Origin: Epinephelus fuscoguttatus
Taxonomy: Eukaryota; Chordata; Actinopteri; Perciformes; Serranidae
Length of the DNA stretch: 64,000 bases
Direction of reading: 5' to 3'
Assembly (NCBI RefSeq): GCF_011397635.1
Contig: NC_064762.1
Span: 20,051,479 to 20,115,478, forward strand
A model generated the notes under the pieces. It saw only the letters and a list, made by a program, of their open reading frames with translations, made no database searches and was not told the origin of the DNA. Each line of letters starts with the position of its first letter. Within the stretch, counting starts at the first letter, position 1. The translations under genes were made by a program, and so were the position numbers. Positions 1 through 13,462 of this stretch are shown one piece after another.

Positions 1-642
1 GCAGCTGCTTGCCGGGGGTGCTGGGGTTCTCCTGTCCCCCATATCTCACCCTATACTCCCCTTTACCACCACCTATACATCCTCATACCATCATCTGCAT
101 GGCTTTGGCCCCAGTTTCGCCCTCCCGTCTACTGTATGTCTCCAGTGTCTCTTCTCTCCAGTCATAGCTGCCAGGGACCCCCAGTCTCAGTTATTATACG
201 CCACAGTTCTCTGTTAACAAGCTGACTTTACAAACCAGGCTTCCAAAGAGTACAACCCTTTATTTTATAGTTCATCTACAAGAACTTTTCCTTTTCACTC
301 GGGCCAACTCTCTGTGCTTTGAAAAAAAAAAAATCTTCTCCTGGAGGAGCAATGTTTTATCACTTGTCTGATGTCTGTGCTGTTGCCCGGACTGGTCCTG
401 GATAGAGGGATTTGAGGAGCCTCATAGCTGTGGGGACTCATTTATCTCCCAGTGAGATTGTGGGGGTAAATCCCCTGGATCCTGCTAGATTTTGAAGGTC
501 AGCAAAGTGGGAGAGGGGGAAAACCACAGAGGGTTGACATAGGACTGTCCCAAATGCCATTTTTGGGGCTTTGAAGCTTCAGTGATAATTACCTGCAAAT
601 ATTCAAAGCTTTGACATAGTGATCAATCATGTTCAAATATGC
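1..642. other. Unassigned sequence at window start
   Basis: No exon or repeat could be recognised. It includes a C/T-rich first 200 bases and a short A-run near 320. Confidence 0.4.
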
Positions 643-949
643 CAGGGATGTCCAAACTTCTTTGAATAGGGGCCAGATTAGATAATGTAAAAATACCAGG
701 GGGGCAGCTGCTTCTCACGTTATGGGTTATTTTTAAAAAATCACATCAAATGAGACAAACACAGATGTTTAATCTTCTGTTTTAGTTTTGCCTGCATACA
801 GTAGTTCCTATTTGGTCCATTTCTACAACTTGTAAGATCGTTCTGCCATCGTGAGGTGAACAGGAAAAATGGAAAATGAACTTGCTTGATTAACAAGTAT
901 TGTCCACCAAAATCTGTCCACTGGCCCAGGCTGGACTTTGGACATGCCT
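643..949. mobile_element. MITE with CAGGGATGTCCAAACT-type inverted ends
   Basis: The left end CAGGGATGTCCAAACTTC and the reverse complement of the right end (TAGGCATGTCCAAAGTCCAG) match over about 14 of 16 bases. The first 70 bp (GGCCAGATTAGATAATG) resemble a hAT-like MITE common in fish. No coding capacity. The right border is approximate. Confidence 0.55.
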
Positions 950-1654
950 AATATACACTAATAAACCACCTAAACCTGACCCATCTTTGGTAGGATGTAG
1001 CACCGCTGCGTGTGTGTTTGAGAGGGGGAAGAGAAAGTGGAAGGTGGACTATTGCACGTAATGTTTCTGTACGTTATTGATAACTTGAACGCTGCAGGAT
1101 GGGCGCATCACTAGATGCAAAGAAAGCACTTCATTACAAATGCCAGCCGCAGATAGCTGCTTGCAATTTGTCTCATCTGTTCCTTTTCCTTGTTGGACAG
1201 CCAATTTAATTGCTTGAAGCGAGGGTTGATAACTCCACTGAGGGCACTGGCCACCTCCTTTCAATTTCTTCCAACAGTTTACTGGTTAAAAAAATAAAAA
1301 TAAAAATGAAGCATTCAAATATTGATTCAGATGTTGGTTACTATGGCAGTGGCTGAAGCTTAAAAGCATTTGGGTCAGCCCTAGTCGTACAGTGATGAGA
1401 ATAGCTGTAGAATAGAATAGCTTCTCATTGATCTGAGCATATACAGTAGATTGGTAGCTGCAGTTATCCAGTAAGCATGTGTGTGTCCAGTTCATGCTCA
1501 GGTCTGAAGGATGTGGACAAAATGCCAGGGAACCTCTTGAATGGCTTTATTCAGCAGGCTTTCTGCCGCTTTAGTTGCCCTTTAGTAAGCCATGCTCACC
1601 CAGGGAAATTAATTTTCTCTGCAAGGCACTCTGGTCAGGGTGAAGGACGCTGCC

Positions 1655-1716
<62 letters not shown>

Positions 1717-3498
1717 CCTGGATGTTCTGGCCTTAGAGGAACCTTCACAGTAGTCTAGTTAATTAAACCAGAGCATTGCACCATGAGGCGAGCAGAAAAA
1801 GCCCAGTGTTGAGGTGCATACCAACTATGTGTGTTCACATCAGTGTTTTGCCAAAGGTGTGTTTGTTTGCTCACTTGCCTGTCCGGCCAGGTTTGTGTGT
1901 ACCAGATGCCGGTCAAAAAGATGGATGGCGTTTCTACTCTGCAATGCATACTGAAAGTTGCAGCAGTTTGAAAATCAATGAGGGTGTTAACTTTTCTCTG
2001 ACAGCTGCCCTAATGTAGTTACCTTAGCCAGATAGTCTCTGTGCACATTAATACAAACAGAATTATCATTATGTTACACTCCAGAACAATCGAGACTAGT
2101 GTGAAATTACATTTTAAGACTAACCCTCATTAAATGTTAAGATGTATTTTTTGCCGTTCAGTGATTTCCTGTGTGGGTATGTGCATCCGTGTGTGCCATG
2201 CCAGCACACATTACTGTCGGATTTGCTGGAAGAAGTAATGCTGCTGTTCCCCTTGCAGGGGACTGGCATGGAGTAGCATGTGGTGTGTTTTTACAGCCCT
2301 CTCTTTGCCTTCCCTTCTCCTCCCCCTTGGCTCACCCTGCCTCACCCCCCATTAAACTCAATTTGTTCTGAGAGGCAAGGATCACTCTGAGTCCAGAAAC
2401 ATGTGCTGCATGGGGCTGAAGAAGGCAGAGAGAACTTGATTTAGAGGAGGATTTAGCGGCATGGTGGGAAAGAGAAAGGACTGTTGGCTCAGGGAGGGAG
2501 GTATAAATTGGTAGGAGAGTGGGAGAGACATTTATAACATACGTTTTAAGTAGTTAATCATCAGCATATAGGTTTAATGTATGCTCTGTTTCTGTCGTGC
2601 TTTGGCCAGCAACTTATAGTACTTTTTACGACCTGATTGAAATGAGAGGGAGAGACAAAAAAAGAGACAAAGACAGACGATAAAGGGAGGAGAGACAGAG
2701 CACTCCTTTCATATCAACAAGGTTTTTTATGTTTTGGCTCGGTGGACTCTTTATTAGAAGTCTGGAGACTTTCAAAAAGCCCAAACACTCCTCAACAATC
2801 CACCAAGATTTCCAATAAAGGTTGAAATGTTATGCAGTGGGATTACAGGGTGCCAATTTAATGAAGACTCAAAGTCTCTGTGAAGAGACTCTGAGAGGTG
2901 GTTTCTATCTAAACATGTGTTTTGAGTGGGCCCACATTTAGGAGCTTTCAATATACAGTAAACATGTGTTTTGGGTTGCGTTGCCTTAGTAATTTTATCG
3001 CTGCTGTATTTCAGGTTGTAGAAATTAGCAGACATGCTTAATGATGTCTGTAGGTTTTTACAGCCCGGGGTTTTTGAATGAAGCATTAAATGACTTGCTG
3101 CAGATGTTAGGCAGGTTTTCAGATGTCTGTTGGTTGAGGGAAGAACATATGCTGTGAAGTAAATTTGTGTAAGCAATGTCTAATAAAGCACTTACTTTTT
3201 AGGGCTGAATTTAATCCCACTGTAGTCTAAACTTCAAGAGGTTTAAGCAATATTTATATACAACAAATAGCTACTGATGTTGGAATAGAGAACAGATTTT
3301 CGAGGTGATTCACTAATACAGGATATTGGCTTGAAGTATTCTTTGAAGTATAATTGGTGTGGGTAAAAGCAGTTTTTATTTCAGCTGAGTACTGGTATGA
3401 TAATATTTGATATACTGTATGTCTTTGGATTTCTATTAAAAATGAAATAATTGCATTTGTTAAATTTGAACATTGCCAGTATTTCATGTAGCAGTTGA
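950..3498. other. Non-coding stretch with TG microsatellite
   Basis: Apart from the TG run at 1657-1715, no gene, RNA or clear repeat is visible. Short frames here are low-complexity or unlike known families. Confidence 0.5.
1657..1715. repeat. (TG)n microsatellite, about 29 units
   Basis: Uninterrupted TG dinucleotide run read directly from the sequence. It produces an artefactual Cys-Val open frame. Confidence 0.98.
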
Positions 3499-4172
3499 TC
3501 TAATACGCCCTTTCACTGTTAGTAAACAGTATGACGTTTTTGGTGGGCGGGGCTTAGCTGGAAGCGAAACAATTCTCCACAGACATTAGCCTGCACTAGC
3601 TAGCAAGTTCTGTTGGCTTGGTTTCAGTGGAGGGAGATGATGGGAATGGTGCATTCAGAAATACTCATTAGACGACACTTGAACGGTTTCCTCCATTTTG
3701 TTTTGCTATCGAAGCTGACGTTAGCTAATTAACTAAAACGTTAGCATTACAGAGAAATCTGATAATTCTTTTAATACCCCCCCCCCCCCCAAACTTCTGA
3801 TTAGGTGGACATGATAACCTTATATACACATAGCGTTATTAATCCATACAACAGTAAATACTTTTTCCGTAACCTGATATGAAGTGTGAGCTGCACATCT
3901 GAGCATTTTTGATGATTGCCTCCATCCTGTCCTTTCGTCTTGTTGCTTTTAACCATAGCTGTCTTTGTTTTTGGGGACAGGCAGTGGCAGCTGGTATGTG
4001 TTCAAATTTAAGTTTTGAGCCATGACACTTTATGTTCTGGCACCCAATAACACAGCAAGATGCCATTTTAAGACTCCTATGCAGCCTACAGCCCTGTGGT
4101 GGCAAGTCGTGTTTTGCCTCCAGCTAACAAACTGACGTCATTGTGACGTAGGCCCTAAAAGGGTCTATAGCA
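3499..4172. mobile_element. Degenerate inverted-repeat element enclosing the THAP frame
   Basis: TTAGCTGGAAGCGAAACAA at 3554-3572 pairs with the reverse complement of GTTTTGCCTCCAGCTAA at 4111-4127. Further out, ATGACGT (3531) pairs with CTGACGTCAT (4132-4141), and CCCTTT near 3507 pairs with AAAAGGGT near 4157. The enclosed THAP frame suggests a P-element- or Kolobok-type origin. Borders are approximate and no target duplication was identified. Confidence 0.45.
3839..4066 (-). pseudogene. Solitary THAP-domain reading frame
   Basis: The minus-strand frame begins MASCCVIGCQNIKCHG and contains a THAP-type C2CH pattern: CxxxC near the N-terminus, W in QLWLKATRRKD, then C-S-S-H-F followed by ISG. 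Order and spacing match the THAP zinc-finger module of P-element-like and Kolobok-like transposases and of host THAP proteins. The frame stops soon after the CSSHF motif, so any transposase body is missing. An in-frame upstream Met at 4105 exists, but the Met at 4066 sits right at the usual THAP start (M, then a few residues, then C). It lies between degenerate inverted repeats, so it is most likely a transposon remnant or an exon of one. Confidence 0.6.
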
Positions 4173-7100
4173 CTGATGGGAAAGGTTAGATATTCAGATT
4201 GTATTTCTGTTCTTTGATCAGCAGGCCTGAGCTTAAACCTTCAGTTCAGCTGCATTGTATGCTCAAACATCAAAAAGAGGAGCTTGACATTAGCCAAATT
4301 AATCAGTTACATTTCAAATCTTTTAGAGTCCCTGATTGAAGACTTTTAGAGACTTTGCAGAAATCACATGATCTGACATGGTCTCGGCTTGAGAAGCTTC
4401 ACAATGATGTGAGATAAGAGATCCAGAAAAACACAGGACACAGAGCTCAAGTAAACATGTGATGTATCACAACCTCAAACGGCCAGGGTCAGTCCACCTA
4501 TCAATGCGTTCTCTGTGGAAGCAACCTTACTCAAGAAAATATTGATCTCTGATAGCTGTTTTCAGGGTCAAAGGTTATCAGCGGTCCTGTAGCAGAGGTC
4601 AGGAGATTGTTCTGGAGGAAGTAAACTTCACAGGTCATCTGTTGAATGCTTCTGAAGGTGTTCAGGTATCACTGTTCTATACAGCTGTTCTCTGTGTGTT
4701 CTCTGTATTGCCGGTTATAAAAAAAAAGGAAAATAATTTTGGTTGTAAGTTATATCTTCTAAAAATTTGTAGAGAAAAGAAAAAAATCAGATGTGGCGAG
4801 AAACACCAGCAGTCAGACAGCCAAACCCTCAGGTGAGCCAAACTTTGTTGGAAGTTAAAAAAGCTGCCAATCATTTTTAGCCAAACCAAATATCCATCAG
4901 TGTGCACACAGTTTTCCCTTAGCACAGGGGATTATTTCATGGATGACAGTTTTACTTTCACATAAAGTGGTTTATATAATCTGGCAAAACTGTCCGATCG
5001 TCTGAGTGCCCATGTTTTTTGCTATGTCAGGCTTCTTTTTAGCAGTATTCACCATGTTCTGAGGTCTCAGCAATTAACTTGGTTAGTACAGCATTTTCAT
5101 ATAACTGATAGAAATGATGGCCAAACCCAAGCTGTAATAAAGTGAAGTTTTCTTTTTGAATATTATGAGGATATATATGCATCTTCAGATGTATTGTACA
5201 AAAGTCTTTGATTTGAGCTCCTAACAAAGCGCCACTTTAAGTCTCAGAAATAGTAGACATAAAGAAGGGAAGTTTAAAAAAAACTGGATCCAGTACTTCC
5301 ATCTTCAGACTGAAGCAGTGCCATCAACTAATGTCAAATGTTAGCATGAAAGCATGGTAAAGATGCCTTGAGTTGGATGCAATCACAATGTGCTGTGACA
5401 GTGTTTCTAGGTTTTTAGCCACGACTCAGATTTTGATATACTCAAGCACATTTCGATCAAGAGAGACTCGTTCTGAGAGAAGAGAATATTTATTTACATG
5501 TGCACATAAGTATGAGAAATGGGAAAAGGTTTTGGCGATTAGACCCCATCGAGATATCATCTTTTCCAGGAGGGTGGTAAAGACATAGATTAGGGAACCT
5601 CCCCTCAATGGAGTCTAGACACTGGCAGTAGTGATGAGATGAGATGAGATGAAGAGGGAGCTGAGGATCTGGATGTGAAGACGAGTGGGCTTTTGATGAG
5701 CTTGTTCTAGGCTCTGGATAAGGTGACTGGAGGTACGAGGTAAGTGACAGCTGACAGGAGCAGACAGGAGAGCACATTTAAAATTTGGCAGTAGTAACAT
5801 GAATGGCTGTAGAAGATTGTGGCAAAGTCTGATTGAATAACCTGGAAAGGGACTGTCCATAGTCAGCTGATTGGTGGAAATGGTGCGAGTGGGAAAGAGA
5901 GAGAGTTGTGAATGGATATCGCATCAAGAAAGTCTTCCTGATTGAACTTACATTGGGCTTCATACACGTACCCATTCAAAAACAAATCAGTCGTGCACCC
6001 AACTGCACACAAAATGGTTTATCGATCACGGACTCTTGTATGCTTTCATTGGCTTGCTGTGTAACATTAGAAACATTGGGAGGTCTTGAGGACAAGGTAA
6101 TTTGTGACAACATGGGTCCACACCGTGCACATCAGTCACCTTTATTCATTTTGTATGGATCATATCTAACATGAGTTTCAATGTTCTGATGATACCTGCT
6201 GTCGTCAGGTTCGTCCAACCCTTTAAATATTCATGTTCCTATATTTTCAATTCATGCGGCATATGGATTTATCACTTCCTGCCCTGTATCTGAATTTAAT
6301 AGTCACGTGATTGCAAACAAAGTTTGCAGGTAGGTTTTTAAGGTTAAGGAAAAGCCAGGTTTGCTGTTTCCCCTGTTTCCAGTCTTTATGCTAAACTAAG
6401 CTAATCAACTCCTGGCACTTAGCATACAGAAATTAAAGTGATATTAATCTTGTCATATAACGCAAGAAAACCGTAACAGTATTTCCCAAAATGTCAAAAA
6501 CTCAAACTTTATTAACTTTTTATCATGACATATGATCACCTATTTGCTCTCACACATACTGTAAATGTAGCACTTATGCTTGTGGTGTTTTTGTTCAGAG
6601 CAGCACTTGATAAGAATATTATTCCCCACAGGTTTAAAATATATTCTCACCCATTGGGATGTGTCCTAAATAGCCTGCAGGCAGGCTCTGAGCCCCAGCC
6701 TAGCCCAGTACAGTAGAGCCACGCTGGGCTGTTATTTAAAAATCTCCCAGAGAACTCCATCACTGTGATCTCGAGCCAGAGCCCACTGATCTAGCCTCCA
6801 AACACCACCGCCGCCTCACTCTTCCTTTTCCTTCCAACCGAGGATGAAGGGATGATGGAAGGAGGGATAGAGGGAGGGAGGAAGGAGAAAAAAAAGGAGG
6901 GATGCATTCTCTCTGGCCTTCTTTGGCATGCTTTTTTTTCTTCTTCTTCTTCTTTCTTTTTTTACCCAGCAGGCCATCTGTTTCCTGTCTGCAACATGAC
7001 ACCAGAGCCCGATTGGGTTCTGCTACTCTTGAGGTGTGTGTGTGCTATTGTGGGCTTTATGATTAGCTGCTATCCTAATGCAGCTGGTCATTTATGTTGG

Positions 7101-8037
7101 TACAGAGTGGCCCATGTGCTCTCATGTGATTCAAGTGTGATATAGTAGACATGCTGTGTGTGGGAAACGCTGACTTGTGTAATACTGATTCATTTTGAGT
7201 GTGCTCAGTGGCTGATGTGATGGAGAAGTGTCTCTGCCATCTAGTGTCATGCACATACACTTGTTGGTATGGAGCAGTTTGGATGCTCTTTGAGTGTACT
7301 CTGCTCAGGTTTATAGCCTGGTACTAGTGGTTGTTTAGTCTGACCAGTATTAAGTCTTGTGTATGCTTGAAGGGGGCAGTCTCTGTTTGGATCTTGGCTT
7401 TTCTCCACTAATAACAGTAATGGAGCTGCTTGGATGGACCTGGATAATCCCCACTCTCTTCTTTCACTTGCTCTTCATGAAAGTGAAGGAGTGAAAATGA
7501 AAGTCTACTTAGCATTCAGCTTTACTGTCAATCCAGTTACGCTGATGATACGCTGGCATCTTGGCATTAGACAGCTCCGTCAACAAACTAGAAAAATCAG
7601 ACTATCCTGTCTTTCACTTTCCCCTGTCTAACCCTGTCAGATGGGGATTTTCCACCCCTAGGCCCACACCGAAAAGCTGGACTTCTCCCTCTGCCAATGT
7701 GTTTGTTTTTAATCGACGTGCATAATGACGTCCGTCAGCTAAAGCGAAGCCAGACCTCCAAGTTGTGTTTGTTTAGCGAGGCCACTGTGGGTCTAGGCCT
7801 CCGTTAGCCAAACCAGACACATTTTGGGATGCTACTTTTGTGCAGTCCAAAATTTTGGTAGCTTGCTGATGCAAGCAAACGCACATCAGGGCTCTGCTGC
7901 TGTCAGGGCCAGATTTACTGTCGTTTAGAGAAGGCTACATTGAAACATCAATCTAGGAGTCCGAAGAGGTTGATTTCCTGTGGATTGAGCTGCTATTCTG
8001 TAAACATTCCCTAATTAGTGGGTTAGCATTTTGTACT
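4173..8037. other. Non-coding stretch
   Basis: No coding exon recognised. It contains a short GATGA pentamer run near 5632-5652 and a purine-rich block (6851-6900) followed by a pyrimidine-rich TTCTTC block (6930-6962). The remainder looks unique. Confidence 0.45.
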
Positions 8038-8672
8038 TCAAAGGAATTCTTTGACCCTCCAATGATCATTTGTGTATCAAATACTCACCCCACGCTAAAT
8101 TCATCAAGTAAACTGGTTTTCTCACATGCTTCCACGGTGGACAGAGAATCCAAAATCAGAAAAATTCTTGAGTTGATGTCACTGGGGTCTGCATTTAACA
8201 ACAGCAACACACTCACACAACTTGTGCAGTATAATCCAAGTCTCTTTTATCCAGTCATAGACTCAGTACTTCCCAAACACATGCATTTTCACTACAGCTT
8301 TATTATGAAATATACTTAACAGGCGTAAACAGTCCCATGCACGGACAAATAGCGCACCTGAGATTTTATGTGAAAGTGTATTAAATAGTAAGGGCAAAAA
8401 AATGCATGTGTTTGGGAAGTACTGAGCCTATGAATGGATAAAGAGACTTGGATTATACTGCATAAGTTGTGTGAGAGTTTGCCATTCTTTCTCACTTAAA
8501 GTCAGATTCAGAAGATTTTTTTTTTTTTCAGTTTTTGGATTCTTCGTTCACAGAGGAGTCAATCGAGAAAAAGTAACATTTTCCGTTAAAAGTTTTCCAC
8601 ACATTTTCAAGGTAATACAGAGAAAGTAACATGAGGGGAGTAACTGATATAAAAAAACTTCATTTAAGGGAT
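8038..8672. mobile_element. Fold-back MITE with ~200-bp inverted arms
   Basis: The left arm (about 8069-8292) contains CAGTATAATCCAAGTCTC and CAGTACTTCCCAAACACATG. The right arm (about 8396-8668) carries their reverse complements, for example CATGTGTTTGGGAAGTACTG. The loop is about 100 bp. A relative sits at 27147-27862. Borders are approximate. Confidence 0.7.
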
Positions 8673-8954
8673 AAAATATTGCTGCATTTAGGGAGGAATT
8701 AGCTTAACCCTCTCAGCCAAAACCAATGAACCATGCAGTTCTATTACCATATAGAACTATATACAAAAACTGTTGTATTTTATATGAATGCACCCACCTG
8801 GTGTTTACATACTCTGGACTCTGTGTACCATGGTGCATTGAGATTTATTACCAACTGTAACCAGTAACTCATCAGTGCTCGGGTTGGCTGGCTTTCTTTA
8901 CAGATTTGTAGACTTTTTCATTGGAATTCTCTTGTTTACAAAACTACTTCCAGC

Positions 8955-9145
8955 ATATTTATGTGTAGCAAAAAACTGAGAATTGCTATGCTCTCAGAAC
9001 ATGTTTTTATTGTCTGTACTGAGTTTGGTAAGCGAGCATTTACATATGCAGCTCGTTATATGTGGAATCTTCTGCAGAAGGACTTGAAGTTACACTCTTT
9101 GGTTCCTCTCAGATGTTTCAAAACTTTGTTGCAAGGTTTTTGTAC
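8955..9145 (+). mobile_element. LINE reverse-transcriptase C-terminal fragment
   Basis: The plus-strand translation EFGKRAFTYAARYMWNLLQK then DLKLHSLVPLRCFKTLL resembles the tail pattern (ELGKxAFxxxAPxxWNxLQxxLKLxxLxxxxxFKxxL) seen in many fish non-LTR retrotransposons. It is short and truncated, with no intact RT core. Confidence 0.5.
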
Positions 9146-9576
9146 ACAGTCTTCTATATGCCAATCTCACGGTGTATCCTCCCTGCTTTTTGTAATCATG
9201 TGTAGTTGACCTTTTTTGCACTTTTATAGTTCACTTGTAGTATATATTATCATACGTTATCATACTTTTTTTTTGCATGATAAAAGTGTTACAGTCAGCC
9301 ACATGCTCTATGTTTTGATCACAAGATTCCATCTCTTTCATTTGCCTAATAAAGTGCCTGTCAGTGTTAATATGACAGTTGCCCTATAAAGGTCAGTGCT
9401 GATGAGTTCATGGGTGGTCCTCCAGCTACTAAGAACCACTTTAGTGTGATCTCTGGCTCTTCACAATGTTGGCATATACCTGACCCTGCATGCATGAAAT
9501 GCTGAAGTGAAATTATTGTGAGTATAATTAAAGTACTGTAATTTAAGGACATAATTTCCACTGAATTCATTAACAG

Positions 9577-10292
9577 ATATTTAAAGTAATAGTTCAAGAT
9601 TTTGGGGAATACCTGAGCATTAGATGAGAGGATTGGTACCACTTTCGGTCTCTACACAGGAGATAGTAGCTTACCTTTTTTTCATTTTTTCCTATCAGCC
9701 TATACCGTGGGCATTCACAAGTTGCTAAGGAGCAACCCCCACAAATATGAGGGCACTACAATGGCATTAATAGTCATACAAGTAAGAAATTTGGCAAGGA
9801 GTATCCTGACCAGGGCTAGGCAAGCCAAGCCCTCCAATATTGTCCAAAGCGGCCAAGCAGTATAGGTGATTATGCTATTCAGTGCTAATTATGCTAATTA
9901 TTAGAATTTGTCAAACAGACGGTCATTTATTTTTGGTTTTTTTTGGCATGTTATGTATGATATTTTGACATAAAATGGCAGCAAGCCCCAGAATCTTATT
10001 TTGCTACTTTCCTCTTGGTGTCAGGATACTCCATACCAAATTTCATACTGGTAGGGCTATTTATGCCATTGTAGTGCCATAGTATTTGCATTTACACCAT
10101 TTCACCAGAAATATGTCCCAAAAAAGGGGTCTTGGGTCCCCTGAGACCAAACGGCCCTGATTTGGGGTGCTCGTTATCAACTTGTGATTGCCCAAGGTAC
10201 AGGCTAACAGGAAATAATAGAAAAAAGGTGTCAGAAAACATCATGACTCCCGGCCTATATATGCTCATTCCAAAATGTCAAAGTATTCCTTT
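9577..10292. mobile_element. Terminal-inverted-repeat element with internal inverted repeat
   Basis: The outer ends TTTAAAGTAATAGTTCAAGA and the reverse complement of TTTGACATTTTGG...TCCTTTAAATT pair imperfectly. An inner pair is stronger: 9751-9807 (GGCACTACAATGGCATTAAT) against 10019-10078 inverted, about 80 percent identical by eye. No transposase frame. Confidence 0.55.
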
Positions 10293-13141
10293 AAATTTCT
10301 GCCTGCACGTTTCTCGTCTTTCTCCTTTCAAGTATCATTTGTATTCCTCCTACAGTGACTGGTACATCGACATGATGGATATAAATATTTTTGTCTGTTT
10401 GGTTTAAAGCTGATCTATCTCCCTCACCCTAGGGAAATGCCATAATTTTTCCCTCCCTCCCTCTCTTTCCATCCCTCCCACTCTAACTTCCTGTCTTCCT
10501 CTGTCTCGGGATTGAATATATGTGCCAGTAAGGTGTTCTGCATAATGTGTGTGTGAGTTAAAGTGTCAAGTGTTGACCCGCGTGTCAGTGTATGCTTGTG
10601 TGAGTCTGCCTTATGTCAAATCTGCGCCGAACCCCCCGCAGCAAGGCGATGTGAAAAAAGACACAGCCATCACAGATCAAATTGCATTTTCTAACTCTGT
10701 AAGCCGCAGTTGGCCCACTGTCGGAGGGTTTCTGCAACCGTTTGATACAGGAAAGATTTACAGCACAGCTGGAATGAAAATACTGCAGGCAGGGATCAGG
10801 ATTGAGAAGACAGATCTTCTCAGCTGCGACACGGGGTTGATTCCTGGTGGGTAGAGAGTTATTTGTTACTGCATTAAGGGTTGTAGGGATAAAGACGGGT
10901 GGGTAAAGCTACTCTATCATTTATTCATTAGCCCCGCTGCATTTTTACTTATTGTTTGATCTCTAAAAATCTGTTAATAGCTTCAAATGTAGATATATTT
11001 TTCACAGAAACCAGGGATATTTCAAAATGGAGAAACAATTGATGTTTTATAATCAAAGTATCAGAACCAATAGATGATAAAGGCAACTGTTCAGTGAACT
11101 CTGTAGAAGTTCTTCCCCAATTAAGGAGAATGGGACACAACCAATGCTTGTTACTTGGATCGCTTGGAGATTTTCAACTAGAAGTGCTTTGACTGGCTGC
11201 ACAAAAAAGTCACAGCGCTCTGGAAAAGGATGCTGGGTGCGGTACACACATGCTTTTTCGTCATTGGGAACAATTTTAAAAAGAGGCTGGCAAGCAGAAT
11301 AGAAAATGCTGTGCAGACACAGGCCCTAAGTTTGCCACACTGAATGACTCCGGCAAATGTTTTTGCTAAGTTTGCTTGATTTAGGGTATTGTCAAATCTG
11401 CGGTGCGATTTGTTTGGGTAAATCTTAACACAGCATTTGTACTTAGGTGAACCAAGACGCTGTAGAGGAAGTGGTCTTGGTCTGGTCACAAATCCTTGAG
11501 CAGCTTGTTTGCGGTGGGAAAGTGACCTGACCTCGTTCTGACCCAACTGCAAGGCCGACTCTAATCATCCTCCGAAGCCAAATGTGCCTTGCATTCTGAG
11601 ATGTGGTCAAATGAAATCAACAGTTTCTAGCAGATGGAGAAAAGGCATCAAATTTACCGATGAAGTATAGGTTTTAAAACATCCTCTTTTCCTGTGTTGC
11701 TTGAGTGAGTTGGTGGCGACTCTGCGTTCGACGAATACAAAGTTCCAGGTGTTCACAGGCCAAACAGTGCTATAATTTACAAAAGAAACCGAGCAGCAAA
11801 ACCAGGTTTGAAGCCACTAACGGGTGTAAAGTTTGAGTAAGCCCTTATGGGTGCTGAATTTTAGAGGTTTGCAAACAGTGTTTTATGTGCGTTCACCTTC
11901 CACCACAACTCTGGCTGCATGTTTCAAGTGTTTATTTCCTTGTGCTCATACAGAATATCCAACTGAGACTCGAGGACTTGAGATCATTTGTAATGTTACA
12001 GCTCTTTTAGTTCAGTTTCTTTATCTAATCACAGCCGTGCGATTACAGACTGCAGGATCTCTGATGTCCCCCCGGCACTTCAGCCACGGCGGCAGGTGTT
12101 TGTTTTAAAGACTGGTGTAAAAGTGTCTCTGGCAGCCTCTGCGTCTATCACTCCTCTCTCCCATGCTCTTTCTCTCTCCACTCGTAACCCCTAGGGACAT
12201 ACATCTGCATCTGTTGTGGCTCAAGCTGTTTTAAGACCATGGCTAACTTGACAGGGGCAGGAGAAGAGGACAGGACATAGATTGGATGGAACAGGAAATG
12301 TAGAAAGGACAAACAGATAGCCAGCTGTACCCTGAAAGTCTCTGCAGTTGGGCCCACGTGGGACATTTCAGTTTCTAAAATTAGAGTTATATCATCATCT
12401 ATGGACAAGGGATGTCAGTATCAGTTAGTTTTGCTTTCGACAGGCTGTCACCAAGTAACCAGTAACTAACTGGTAAATCTTTATAAAAAATTGCAAAATG
12501 ACTTGTAATGCGAGAGGCCTTTCCTTTTAGACCAGCGCTCCATTGGCACCGTGAGCTTTAGCACCACATGTCAAAGCTTTATCAACCTAATGGTGGTGAA
12601 ATTATGTTTTGAGATGTTAATGTCTTGCCTTTTACTTTATTTTATTGTATGCTGGTTTAACTGACAGCTAGCTGCTTAATATGTGGAAACATAGGGCCCA
12701 CTGCCCACCCTCCGGTCTCCACCAGTTAGCTCACATAAGCCTTAGCCCCTCTGCACTGCGCACCATCTGGGTCAAGTGGGAGCTAGCTAACGGTGCCACT
12801 CATTCAGAAATGACTACTGGTAGCATTGTGTTGCTAGCAGGAGGTTGCCACCCTCCAGTCTCCCCCCCAGGTCACCCCAAAGAATAAGCAGCTTCATTTT
12901 GAGCCGCAAAACCCCATTACCACATTTATGTTAGCACCACCAGCCATGCTGACACTGCTAGCAGTGCTAACAGAGCTAACATTGATAACAGGATACAAAG
13001 CTAAAGGGATTTGTCGCTCAAATCGAGCCACTTAACTGGGGGCTGGGCACAATGTTTCCAAAGCAAAGCTGTCGGGTCGGGACAGCGTTACTAGCACCGC
13101 TCGCTAGCTCCTACTAGACCCAGTTTGTGCTCAGTGCAGCA
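10293..13141. other. Non-coding stretch with one dispersed repeat
   Basis: A repeat at about 11400-11550 also occurs in the EVA1 intron at 35085-35245 (shared phrases GTGGTCTTGGTCTGG/GTGGTCTCGGTCTGG, and ACCTCGTTCTGACCCAACTGC/ACCTCGATCTGAACCAACTGC). No coding exon is recognised in the rest. Confidence 0.5.
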
Positions 13142-13149
13142 GACTAAAC

Positions 13150-13454
13150 CAGTGGTTCCCAAACTGGTCCATCCACGAGGTCCAGATTTCTCCGTAGTCA
13201 TTAGTTCAAGGTCCACACAGTTTGTTATATTGAGCGTCATACTTGGGTTTGGCTATGTTGTCGAGCTAGTTTGCTGTCTCTGTCGAGTAGTCACTCACTG
13301 CACTTCAAAAGAAAAGCTCTGTGCCAGAAATAGACTGTTCTTCAAAATGAAGTGTTTTTTTACAAACTTGACACATTTGCGAGTCACTTGCGGCCCATTC
13401 AAAGTGGACCTGTGACCCAGTTTTGGACCCTGACCCACTAGTTGGGAACCACCG
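13150..13454. mobile_element. hAT-type MITE with target-site duplication
   Basis: Starts CAGTGGTTCCCAAACTGG and ends TTGGGAACCACCG, giving CAGTGGTTCCCAA-type inverted ends. It is flanked by GACTAAAC (13142-13149) and AACTAAAC (13455-13462), an 8-bp duplication with one mismatch, as expected for hAT. It is 305 bp long and has no transposase. Confidence 0.8.
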
Positions 13455-13462
13455 AACTAAAC

